Source of the DNA: Chondrosia reniformis
Lineage: Eukaryota; Porifera; Demospongiae; Chondrillida; Chondrillidae
Assembly: GCA_947172415.1 (NCBI GenBank)
Contig: OX359199.1
Location: 398,001 to 462,000, forward strand
DNA length: 64,000 nt
Direction of reading: 5' to 3'
The notes beneath the pieces were generated by a model. That model saw only the letters and a program-made list of their open reading frames with translations. It searched no databases and was not told the DNA's origin. Both the position numbers and the translations under genes were made by a program. Shown here one piece after another: positions 54,925-64,000 of this stretch (position 1 is the stretch's first letter; each line of letters begins with the position of its first letter).

Positions 54925-56255
54925 TTAAGCTTTGGTGATAAACTTCAGGTTTTTGTCCTTTTCCAAAGACGATACATGTCTGTTGTGATTAACAATCTCC
55001 CATCTCTTCATCCAGGGGCCATGAATTGTCGTGTCAAACTCATCTTCCACAAGTTTGTCGGAATTCACATCTATTCCATAGCGATCAGTGGCAGCCCAGG
55101 TCTCCCAGTCCACTTGGTAGGTTGGGTCGTTTGCCTTTCTCATCGGAACACATTCTTTAATACCATAAAACCCATTTGGTTTTGAGGGATCCTGCCAGCG
55201 AAGATCTACACTCCAACGAACTTTATCAGACCTGTTTTCAAGGCTGCGATGAGGAATACAGTTATTGAGGAAGAGAACTCCACCCATGGGCACCTCACAA
55301 GTCACAATATCCTTCTCCAGGTCCACGCCCAAAGTGTTTGTCATCTCCTCCTCTGATACTTGCACATACCAAGTGTTACCTATATATAATATATACAATA
55401 TACATACCAGTATTATCTATATAAAATATACATACCAGTGTTACCTATATATAATATATACAATATACATACCAGTATTATCTATATACAATATATACAA
55501 TATACATATCTCAACTACATGCATACATGCAATATACAACTTATTTCTGGATTGTATAAAGTTGTATGCAAAGGGGAGATAATGAAATCCAGACTTTCCA
55601 GGTGAGTGTGATGTATTTGTTGGTAAATACTCCTACATCTCATCTCACCTACACAACAGGTGTGAGTGGCTGTCACTCCCTTCAAGTGACCTCCAGAGGC
55701 CACCTGCATGCATCCAGTCTCTTCAGTAGCATCCACCAGGGGTATCCAGGCAGTCGGCTGGAGGGTGTGTAGGGAGGTGTGGTCCAAGTAGGCATTGTCC
55801 TGGTGCCACGGAACAGTAGTCTGCTCGTTGAAGGGTGTTTTGGTTCGAAGGTTCCACACTGGATGACCAGCAATATCAGGTCCAATTAGCTGCTCTATGA
55901 CATTGAGCAGCCTCTCATTGGTCCAGAGGTTTTGAAAGGCTGGAGGGAGACTTCCCTCCTTATGAAGCAGTACTGCTGTCCCCTTAAACTCCTTTTCAAG
56001 TAGAATAAGACGCTGATAGAATCCAGCATTATCATGTTTATTGTTAATTTTGCCTGCATCATACAGTTTGTTGGCAATCTTGTCCACTTTGGCTTGAATT
56101 GCCTCTATCACTGGCTGCAATTCATCCTTTGTGAAAAAGTCGGGCACAAGAACGTATCCTTTCTCAAAATATTGTTTCACCTGTATTTCTGTAAGTTGTC
56201 CTGATTTACCAGGGGTGGGTGGGGAAGGGGGCGTGGTGTAGACTTCCGGTGCCAT
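54925..56255 (-). CDS. Phytanoyl-CoA dioxygenase (PhyH) family enzyme (2 exons, 353 aa)
   Basis: Exons (minus) 56255-55649 and 55379-54925; 1062 nt with matching phase. Fe(II)/2-oxoglutarate dioxygenase features: VPWHQDNAYLD (HxD iron ligands), a distal histidine in NCIPHRSLEN and an RWSVDLRWQDPS segment with the arginine expected to bind 2-oxoglutarate. The N-terminal YFEKGYVLVPDFFTKDELQ is typical of the family. No peroxisomal targeting signal is evident at either end, so it is probably not the peroxisomal PHYH itself. The substrate is unknown. Confidence 0.9.
55380..55510. repeat. Tandem duplication in the PhyH intron including the 3' splice junction
   Basis: The block AGTGTTACCTATATATAATA...CATACCAGTATTATCTATAT occurs about twice. 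On the coding strand this duplicates the acceptor ATATAG/GTAACACT that starts exon 2. Confidence 0.65.
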
Positions 56256-56639
56256 ATCCGGCCGGTGAGCATTATCTCTATTAGGTTTGTGAGTTTCTAA
56301 AGAGACTTTCTTGGCAACCTATAGAAAGCATTCATGAAAAGCGATTACACTAAAACATTACCAAAATTGTATAATTTAGTACTTAACAAGATCATATACA
56401 AGAAAATAGGAAACGACTGTAATTATCATCTAATTAGATTAGCCTCTCGTTCTTATCTTCTTGTAATTATACAACATCGGAGGCCACGCTTGACCTACTT
56501 TGCTGGGAATGGGGCAAAGACTCATGTTCAATTGGGCCGCGGCCGAAAAGCAAAAGAATGTTTTACTATGGACACGCCTTCCAAACAGAGTAAAGGTCGA
56601 TAATTAATTAATAGTAGCCGGTTCACCCTTGGAGAGAAA
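56256..56639. promoter_or_regulatory. Divergent promoter region, PhyH gene and TMEM45
   Basis: 384 bp between opposite start codons. Presumed two-way promoter; no specific site is assigned. Confidence 0.4.
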
Positions 56640-57575
56640 ATGGGAACTTACGCAGGTCATGTTATTCCGGGATCTTTTTTCATAATTTACGGTCTGTGGT
56701 GGCTCTTCGTATCTTATTCGCAATACTTTTACTTCAGAGGGACGCGGGCCGGTAGGAATGTCACCAAGAGAGATAACGAGTTGAGAAGGCGTTCCTGGGT
56801 CACCCTTCCTTGCTTACCGCGTTTTCACATAGAACCAGCTTGTAAAATAATTCTCCCTCTTCTCGGCATAATAATAGAACTACTCGTTGATAAAGATGGC
56901 GAAGGGAATATAATTTTCAGTCCAGCCACGCTTGGAGATGTCGAGAGACTTCAACATGGAACGATGTACTTGGCCTTTATAATATCAGGCCTCGTTGACC
57001 TGTTGTCCATCGTTGTCAGGATTCCGAGAGTTACCGGCATGTTATTTCTCTCCGCTGCGTTTTGGTTGGAAGGACTGCTCTTCTACTTTCACGTTGGCGG
57101 GAGAGAAATGTTGGATGTAAGGATTCATCTTATTTTAGTGCTTGGAATCTTTGGTTGCGGCGTAGCTACTCTCGCGAGAATGTACTCCCCCACGAACCTG
57201 CTGATCAATGGCTCCTTTACCTTTGCAATGTTGTTCCAGGGGACCTGGTTCATTCAGGCAGCCGAAGTGCTTTACGGTAACAATGCAGCTGCCTGGAACT
57301 GGAGTGATCACCATCACGCCATGGTAGTGGCCCTGTTTGGTGCATGGCACGTGCTGGGACTAGGAATGTTTATGCTTTTACTATGGGTAGTTAGTAGCCT
57401 TCTAGCAAAGAGGTGTAGAGGAAGAAAAATGGATGCCTCCTTCTTCAAAATGTGTTTTAAGTTTGGTTTTCCTACCAAATCAGGAGATGAGGAAGTAGAA
57501 CTAAATGCAAGACTGATGGAGGAGGAAGGAGGAGAGGAAACTAGAAGCAATATAACAGAGTTGCAAGACCTTTGA
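56640..57575 (+). CDS. TMEM45: TMEM45-family multi-pass membrane protein (intronless, 311 aa)
   Basis: A single open frame. The N-terminus MGTYAGHVIPGSFFIIYGLWW is the family hallmark (GHxxPGxFFxxxGLWW). About seven hydrophobic segments follow, with the conserved LQHGTMYLAFIISGLVDLL, GLLFYFHVGGREMLDVRIH and FQGTWFIQAAEVLYG motifs and a WSDHHHAMVVALFGAWHVLG segment. The C-terminal tail is acidic (SGDEEVELNARLMEEEGGEE). Function of TMEM45/DUF716 proteins is poorly defined. Lack of introns contrasts with its neighbours and may reflect an old retrocopy or intron loss. Confidence 0.92.
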   Translation: MGTYAGHVIPGSFFIIYGLWWLFVSYSQYFYFRGTRAGRNVTKRDNELRRRSWVTLPCLPRFHIEPACKIILPLLGIIIELLVDKDGEGNIIFSPATLGDVERLQHGTMYLAFIISGLVDLLSIVVRIPRVTGMLFLSAAFWLEGLLFYFHVGGREMLDVRIHLILVLGIFGCGVATLARMYSPTNLLINGSFTFAMLFQGTWFIQAAEVLYGNNAAAWNWSDHHHAMVVALFGAWHVLGLGMFMLLLWVVSSLLAKRCRGRKMDASFFKMCFKFGFPTKSGDEEVELNARLMEEEGGEETRSNITELQDL

Positions 57576-58074
57576 CCTTCTTTATATATATACTTTTAGC
57601 TATTTGATACATTTTTATGATTAGAAGGAGACTTAGGCTTTGTTAATCTTTCTATGCTATAACATCTTGTTAATATTGTAGCAAAATGATGTACAGCTCC
57701 TACTTTTATCATTTTGTACTCTTTAAAATTGTACAATCAGTGTAATCTTCACAATATAATAACATATTGGCTTTAGGTAATTTACTATATTAACCTATAC
57801 TGTAGGCCGTAAGTGCCTTTTGTGGTCAAACTCTTCAATTTAATGCAAATGTTTTATACATTCTCCATATTTGGTTTGTAGGGAGGCCCAATACATGGCA
57901 TATCCATTTTTATTTATGAACATACTGTTCAAATTAGGAATAAATATATATTCAAACTGGTTACAATGATTAAATAGTTTCAGTGTTTACAAAAAGGTAG
58001 TGAAGGGTAATATTGTTGCTATAAAACACATATTCTCATATATCTATTTTTACTATACAAATAGGAGATAAATA
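57576..58074. other. Convergent 3' region, TMEM45 and ACOT7
   Basis: AT-rich, no gene or repeat seen; expected to hold both 3' UTRs. Confidence 0.45.
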
Positions 58075-59118
58075 TCAACTCCTCAATTTCCTCTCTGCCT
58101 CCCTCTTTTGCTTCATCACCTCATATCGCTTCTTCCCAAATTCGTACAATCTTCTATCTCTATCAGTTTGAGGGACGACCTGAGGAACTGAAAGAGGCTT
58201 TCCAGACCTGTCAAGAGAGACAAACGTAAAGTAAGCCTCATTAGTGACACGGTGACTATTTGGCTTTATGTTCTCTGCTTCCACTGTAACAAGAATCTGC
58301 ATGGATTTGGCGCTGGTAAAGATTAATCTCCCCTTAACTGTGATCAACTCCCCTTTAACAACGGGTTCAAGAAAGTCAATGGCTTCCAAGGATGCAGTCA
58401 CTGCACCAGTGCGGCCGTGCCGAGTAGCTACCACTCCTGCACAGCTGTCCATCAGCTTCATCAGTGGACCTCCCTGAAGATGGCCGCTGGGTAGACAGTC
58501 GTGAGGCAGGACCACTTGGATTAGGGCTGATTGTGAGAATGCAGGACTGTGTTCTACCACAGCTGTTGCATCAGGCATGGAGCCGTCGTGGGCTGGTTGG
58601 ATGGTTGCCTGCTTAGAGTGACGATCCTGCTTCTGAAAAAGATATCTCTCCTTTCCCTTTGCTAGCTCCTCCTGGCTGAGGTCTAACTGAGGCACCCTCT
58701 CTACTACCATCCTCTCCTCAAAGTTGCTGCTCGCAAGAACAGCCACGTACCACATTCTAGCATGATTCGTCTTTCTCTTGCGTCCGGATATCAAATCTTC
58801 GGACCAGACGTCCGCGGTAACTTCCATGGACCTCTCCGAGGTAAACGTGACAGCAGCATAGACGGTGACCAGCTCTCCTATAAAGACTGGATTGATAAAA
58901 TCGGTGTGCTCCACTCGAGCAATTGCAGTATATACTGGGTGGCGGTTCATTCCGTCATCCGCACTGTTACAGTGCCTAGCGGAAGCGATGTACCCCGCTT
59001 CGGCTATGAGCTTGAGAAGAGTGCCGCCGTGAACGTTCCCTCTCACATTGGCGTCTTCCGGCATCATCATTCGCGAGAGGACAAGCGGATAATTGGAGCG
59101 ACCTTGCGCTTGTGACAT
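58075..59118 (-). CDS. ACOT7: ACOT7-like acyl-CoA thioesterase (intronless, 347 aa)
   Basis: Two hotdog domains in tandem: the first has NVRGNVHGGTLLKLIAEAGY (about aa 24-43) and HTDFINPVFIGELVTVYAAV; the second has LPSGHLQGGPLMKLMDSCAG (about aa 209-228) and AIDFLEPVVKGELITVKGRL. The C-terminus is basic (YEVMKQKREAERKLRS). This double hotdog layout and length match cytosolic acyl-CoA thioester hydrolase ACOT7, which hydrolyses long-chain acyl-CoA to free fatty acid and CoA. No targeting peptide is seen. It is single-exon, as is its neighbour TMEM45. Confidence 0.93.
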   Translation of the reverse strand: MSQAQGRSNYPLVLSRMMMPEDANVRGNVHGGTLLKLIAEAGYIASARHCNSADDGMNRHPVYTAIARVEHTDFINPVFIGELVTVYAAVTFTSERSMEVTADVWSEDLISGRKRKTNHARMWYVAVLASSNFEERMVVERVPQLDLSQEELAKGKERYLFQKQDRHSKQATIQPAHDGSMPDATAVVEHSPAFSQSALIQVVLPHDCLPSGHLQGGPLMKLMDSCAGVVATRHGRTGAVTASLEAIDFLEPVVKGELITVKGRLIFTSAKSMQILVTVEAENIKPNSHRVTNEAYFTFVSLDRSGKPLSVPQVVPQTDRDRRLYEFGKKRYEVMKQKREAERKLRS

Positions 59119-59486
59119 ACTGCTCCTTTAGGCCGCCATTTTATAGGGTATTCACACGTGAACCACAAGGAGGGATACCATAGATGTATTGAAACCTCTG
59201 ATGTTTGTAGCTGTATGACTGAGTGGTGATACTTTACTATAGTTGAATGTGGAGTGAATATACTACACGCTTCTATGTATGTATGAACTTGCCTGAACAC
59301 AACTGAATTGTACTAAAGGCGAATAAAACTAATACTCTAACTTGGTCAACAGTGCACATTAATACTCTATTACAAAAGATCTGTTATCAACAGAATATTA
59401 ATACTCTAACTGTTGATGTGGAATAATGCACAGTTACCAGAGAATTAAATTAATAAAATTTGTCAGCACTCAAAAATACTGAAATT

Positions 59487-61467
59487 TCACTGTTGTACAT
59501 AAGCATTGAAAATTGGCTTATACAAGTGGTTTACATGTACTACAGCAGACCGTGTTATCTCATCATATTTGGTGCGACCATTTTTTGCAAAGAGAAGGAA
59601 TACCAGCAGTGGAGCAAATATGTTCATTGCAGACTTGAATGTGGCTCGTAACAAAGACCTGAGATGGATGGATGGGAGGATGGGTGGATGGATGGATGGA
59701 TGGATGGGTGGGTGGGTGGATGGATGGGTGGATGGATGGGTGGATGGATGGGTGGGTGGGTGGATGGATGGGTGGATGGATGGGTGGGTGGATGGACGGG
59801 TGGGTGGATGGGTGAGTGGATGGGAAGATGGGAGGATGGGTGGATGGATGGGTGGGTGGATGGACGGGTGGGTGGATGAGTGAGTGGATGGGAAGATGGG
59901 AGGATGGGAGGATGGATGGGTGGATGGATGGATGGAGGAATGGGTGAGTGGATGGATGGATGGACGGGTGGGTGGATGAGTGGATGGGAGGATGGGAGGA
60001 TGGGAGGATGGATGGGTGGATGGATGGATGGAGGAATGGGTGAGTGGATGGATGGATGGAGGAATGGGTGGATGGATGGGTGGATGGATGGGTGGGTGGA
60101 TGGACGGGTGGGTGGATGAGTGAGTGGATGGGAAGATGGGAGGATGGATGGGTGGATGGATGGATGGAGGAATGGGTGAGTGGATGGATGGATGGACGGG
60201 TGGGTGGATGAGTGGATGGGAGGATGAGTGGATGGGTTGATGGGAAGATGGGAGGATGTATGGATGGTCACTCACCATGCTAGTGGTAATCTCACACCAG
60301 GTTCAACTTTGTATGAAAATGGAGGGTTAGTAGGAGACATGATGTAGTTAGTGCAGTGGAGCACTCTAAGGCCACATAACCACTTGCCAGGGGTGACACC
60401 CAGAAGACTGACCATCAGAGTCTAGAGAACAATTATAAGTTAAAACAAACACAAATATTTTAATGGAATTACTGAAGGAAATTTACAAAATCACATCATT
60501 TCTTCTATCTGATAGATGAATTGATGTGATCTTGTAAATATCCTTTCAATTTGATTCAATGGAATCACTCAATACTTCAAACCAGATGGAGAGAGGTGGA
60601 CTAAAAATTCAGTATAGATGAAGTAAAGATATATATACACAAATAATCTAGTTCCCTGTATTAGAGGTGTCCCTCTTGTATCCTCCAGCTACCACAGCAC
60701 AGTACTTACATCTGATACAATCTTGGCCAGATGTAACCACCCTAATGATCGGAGAAAAGTCATCAAAACCACTTCTATTTCTCCCAGGACCTCTAGAGGC
60801 ATTTGGTCAAAATCCATTTCCAAGATGACATCTTCAGGAAGTCTACAATTCAAATATGATGATCAAAAGATACGAACTTTCTGTATATGCACTATCTTAC
60901 CTTATGTCAAATCCTGGAATTATAAGTGTCAGAAGAAAGATGAGTAACAGAAGATCAAATATTTCAGCAATAAATCTCCTGAGGAAGGTAGCGCAGTACA
61001 CCTCATACCCTGCACAGGGGGGAGGGGCAAGGGAATGTGAAACATATCTCTATGTTCCTATATCTCTATGTTCCTATATCTCTATGTTCCTATATCTCTA
61101 TGTTCCTATATCTCTATGTTCCTATATCTCTATGTTCCTATATCATTATTCTTATGTATTGCAAACCTATTATTTCTCTTGTCGATACATTTCTTTGTGT
61201 TTGAATACCAGAAGGGCTCTGCTCGCCTGCCTTCTTCTCGTCCACCGGCTGCACCGTTTGAGATACCAAGTGATGGGCCGTCTGAAGACAGTGAAGGTAA
61301 AACTGGTACTGCGTCATCCAGTACTGAGTGTATAACCATTCTTGGGCTGCCAAGTCGTATCCACACCGCTCTGCATCACTCAGAGTTTTAAAAGACTCGC
61401 CATTCACTTCCGAAATGAACGGTTTTTCATCTGGATTTGTCGAACTTGTTTTCATTGACTCGGCCAT
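59487..61467 (-). CDS. FAM8A1: FAM8A1-like RDD-domain membrane protein (5 exons, 272 aa)
   Basis: Exons (minus) 61467-61209, 61009-60901, 60842-60710, 60421-60276, 59658-59487; 819 nt with matching phases. The N-terminal region has [20 protein letters not shown]. The RDD domain follows: [20 protein letters not shown], then [16 protein letters not shown], then [19 protein letters not shown] and [15 protein letters not shown], matching the three-helix RDD plan (RR..D, TPGK..LGLRV, R...D...G..VV). Known: FAM8A1 is an ER membrane protein that supports the HRD1 ubiquitin ligase complex in ERAD. The human protein is longer because of an N-terminal low-complexity region absent here. Intron 4 is almost entirely a minisatellite. 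Confidence 0.85.
59664..60262. repeat. GGATGGATGGGTGGATGG array filling FAM8A1 intron 4
   Basis: A ~600-bp array of 4/8/12-bp GGAT/GGGT units. It starts 5 bases from the exon-5 acceptor (59658) and ends 14 bases from the exon-4 donor (60276). Higher-order copies of ~100 bp with GAATGGGTGAGTGG occur. Long ORFs on both strands are artefacts. Confidence 0.93.
61046..61145. repeat. 16-bp minisatellite x6-7 in FAM8A1 intron 1
   Basis: Unit TCTCTATGTTCCTATA, perfect copies. Confidence 0.9.
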
Positions 61468-61588
61468 TTTAAACCTAAGTTCACACCTTCATATTGCACA
61501 TACATACATTACATTTAATCCTATAATTAGTGCTCCAATAAACATTGTACAATATTTCAACATATAAATATAAATATAATCACATTTA

Positions 61589-63308
61589 TTACTCATTTAC
61601 ATTACAATCAGTGTCATCGGTTTGTGGTAAGCTCTTAAGACAGCCAACACCTTTATCCCCTGGGTAGTGGGGTGAGCGGGTTTGGCCCTTAACTCTACGC
61701 TGCAAAACTCCATCCTTTACCCACTCTGGTCCTCTGCCTTCTCTCTCAAACTGCTCAATCAGTCTCTTCCTCCACATTAGGAGTTCTGACTGCCATCTTG
61801 GCTCTTCGGCTAGGTTATTCATTTCATGGGGATCATTCACAAGATCAAAGAGGAGCTCCTTGGCAAAGTAGGCATTGAAGATGTACTTCAACTTTCCACT
61901 GGTGTACCCGTTCCAGTGGAAGGTCTTGTTACAGTAAATACTGTGCTCAAAGTCAATGTACTCTCTCCAAGAGGAGCCGGAGTGACCATCTTCCTTCAGT
62001 AAATCAATCAGTGAACTGCCGTTCAGAGAAGATGGAATAGGCAAACCTACAGAGAACAACCATCAAATGATAACCCAACCACAACTGTTTAATCAATGTT
62101 ACACACATTTAAAGGAAACTTGTCAATGATCAATAACTACAGGCGAGTATGGCTAAACTTGTACCTGTAGCTTCAAGGAAGGTTGGAAACACATCCCTTA
62201 GTTCTGTCACTTCCTCTTTGCTGCTTCCTCTGGGTGTGGCTATGGGGCCACCACGCCCCCTTTCCAAGGAGGGAGGCCATACTAGGATCATGGGAATCTT
62301 GGCGGCAGACTCGTACGGTAAACCCTTCCTCCACCTAAAGTGGTCCCCCAACATGTCACCGTGATCAGCTGTGAACAAGATCACACTGTTGTCCAGCATG
62401 GAACGATTCTTCAGCTCTTCCATTATCCTACCAATCCATTCATCCACAAAGGAGGTACTTGCATAATAGGCTTGCCTCGATATTGCAACATCCTTCTCAT
62501 CCACATTACCACAACATAGAGAATCAGAAAATGGACCACTAAAATTGCAGTTTGAGTCCCAATTGTTTCCGAGATATGGTTTTGGCATTTCCTCGGGTCT
62601 AAACTTCTCCATGTGTCTTCCTGGAGGGTCGTAGGGACTGTGAGGTCGGTGGAAGGAGATCTTTAGAAACAGTGGATGCTTCTGATCGTAGGCTCGGATA
62701 AACTCCACCGCCTTCCTCCCCACCCAGGAGGTGGGGTGGAAGTATTCATCTAGTGCATACACGCGTCCCCTGTAGTCATTCCACCCCAGGCCAGTGGCCA
62801 GGGGATCCACCCCTGGATACTTCTCTGCAAGCCAAACATCATAGTCATCTGTTTCTATTGGAAGTCCATCGTAGATGTCTGTTTTGTTATATCCGTGCGA
62901 GATCCCAGCATCAGTAGAGCTGTTCCATCCAAAGTGGTCCTTCCCTATCGAGTAGGCGTACCATCCGGCCGAACTGAACACTCGGGGCATTTCGATTGGG
63001 TATCTTGGGGCGATCGAATCGTATCCCAGCATTCCGTTGTACCACGGGGACAGACTCGTCAGGATGACGGTTCGAGCGGGCGTACAACTCGGTGTTGAAG
63101 TGTACGCATTCATAAACCTCACTCCACCTGCGGCTAGTTTGTCGATGTTGGGAGTTTGCGCTAGCTTGCTTCCATAGCAGCCCAGAGCGTCAGAACGTAA
63201 TTGATCTGCCATTAGGAAGATGACATTGAGTGGCTTATCCATCGATCCATTGGATACACAGGAACACAAAAGCACATAAAATAGAATTTTATATTGATTT
63301 GTCGCCAT
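61589..63308 (-). CDS. Sulfatase 2 (2 exons, 533 aa), secreted or lysosomal
   Basis: Exons (minus) 63308-62165 and 62046-61589; 1602 nt with matching phase. N-terminal signal peptide (YKILFYVLLCSCVSNGS), then NVIFLMADQLRSDALGCYG and the formylglycine motif in TSTPSCTPARTVILTS. SIGKDHFGWN, FLKISFHRPHSPYDPP, TADHGDMLGDHFRW and LLFDLVNDPHEMNNLAEEP follow. It is highly similar to sulfatase 1 (34619-36695) along its whole length, but the single intron is at a different place (after FLEAT; sulfatase 1 is continuous there and is split at VDPQ instead). Substrate unknown. Confidence 0.9.
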
Positions 63309-64000
63309 TTTGTTTGGTAGTTTCGTAGCAGAATGTACTAACTCAATTAAGTTGTTGTGCCTCCTTTACATTTAAAAACTATTTGCTACATAATATATAA
63401 TTAGCTAAATATCAATTGTGATGTGGTCTCTATACATGGACATTTTATGCTAAATAAATTGTTAAGCCATTGAAGTGCTAGGATGACTAGGAAAAACAAT
63501 CTCATATTTGAATAAAGCCTCACTCCTACACCATTCATCATGCTTGATCAGCAATAACACCAAACAACAAATCACTATATTTCTAAAGAACAATAGTAAA
63601 TCAGTAATACACAATTGGACTTAGAAAATTAGTAGTAGTAATATGTATATGATATATTAACAAGAAAACATTCTAGGATTCATGTGAAGACCTAAAAGAG
63701 AATTAGTACTTAACGTTTGCAAGACACATGTATACACACACTTACAGTATATATGCAGTACAGACTTGTAACAAGATACTATTAATTATATATGCGTTGT
63801 ACTCTCAGCCACATCCTGTTATTGGCACATGTGTAGGAGTATGGCTCTGGTAAAATTAATATAATATTGTTTGTGTAGGGGTATATGGTACTGCATCATA
63901 AATGCTTCTGTCTAGACCACTTTAAAAGCCATATAGTACTTCAAGACCACTTATATCCATTTACTGTATTTAAATATGTATACTGAGCAGTACATTTAAA
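63309..64000. other. Gene-free end of window
   Basis: AT-rich sequence upstream of sulfatase 2; its promoter should be at the left side. No gene, RNA or clear repeat recognised. Confidence 0.4.

Noticed and set aside
59487..60278. 263-aa ORF of HPSIHP repeats
   Set aside because: Only its last ~57 residues are real (FAM8A1 exon 5); the rest is the intronic GGAT array read in frame.

Overview
The window reads as nuclear DNA of an early-branching animal, most likely a sponge; this is an inference from content, not from a database match. It is AT-rich and eukaryotic. Genes have many short GT-AG introns, often 45-60 bp. Conserved metazoan genes (DDX42, CMC1, TMEM106, PIP4K2, TMEM45, ACOT7, FAM8A1) sit tightly packed among lineage-specific immune/signalling-type genes (a ROC/COR GTPase with death-fold domains, TKL-type kinases with NHL propellers, a trypsin-like protease) and two sulfatases. 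Multi-exon genes were assembled by hand from splice sites. For eleven gene models the coding exons sum to a whole number of codons with matching intron phase at every junction, which is strong internal support.

Layout. 1-1400: 3' part of a TKL-type kinase gene, then minisatellites. 2385-4134 (-): trypsin-like (FAM111-type) protease. 4529-8030: transposon graveyard (5'-truncated LINE, broken Tc1/mariner transposase, foldback elements). 9013-18191 (-): a 12-exon gene for a ~1449-aa protein with three CARD-like domains, a Death domain, ROC-COR GTPase and a C-terminal Death domain; its 2-kb intron holds a pogo-like MITE and a long inverted repeat. 18591-26349 (-): complete DDX42 in 17 exons (721 aa). 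26377-27375 (+): CMC1, whose start codon is only 27 bp from that of DDX42. 27667-30070 (+): TMEM106. 30071-34618: gene-free, with a ~102-bp satellite. 34619-36695 (-): sulfatase 1. 37288-50582: a tandem duplication. Each unit carries a divergent kinase-NHL gene (-) and exon 1 of PIP4K2 (+), but only the second unit leads into a complete PIP4K2 (48847-54384, 477 aa). 54925-56255 (-): phytanoyl-CoA dioxygenase family enzyme. 56640-57575 (+): TMEM45. 58075-59118 (-): ACOT7-like thioesterase. 59487-61467 (-): FAM8A1-like RDD protein. 61589-63308 (-): sulfatase 2.

The most unusual theme is minisatellites bound to splice sites. At three genes a tandem array begins exactly at an exon's 5' splice site and repeats that splice site in every unit: 33 bp x3 in the first kinase, 27 bp x ~36 in DDX42, 21 bp x7 in PIP4K2. 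All three periods are multiples of three. At three other introns (PIP4K2 intron 1, DDX42 intron 3, FAM8A1 intron 4) an array runs right up to the 3' splice site. The PIP4K2 intron-1 array is also the exact junction of the tandem duplication.

Other leads: the CARDx3-Death-ROC-COR-Death receptor-like gene with a triplicated NLS/acidic linker exon; a patchwork pattern of divergence between the two kinase-NHL copies; and a pogo-type element whose empty site is preserved in the sister duplicate and which carries a HIRAN-like open reading frame in opposite orientation.
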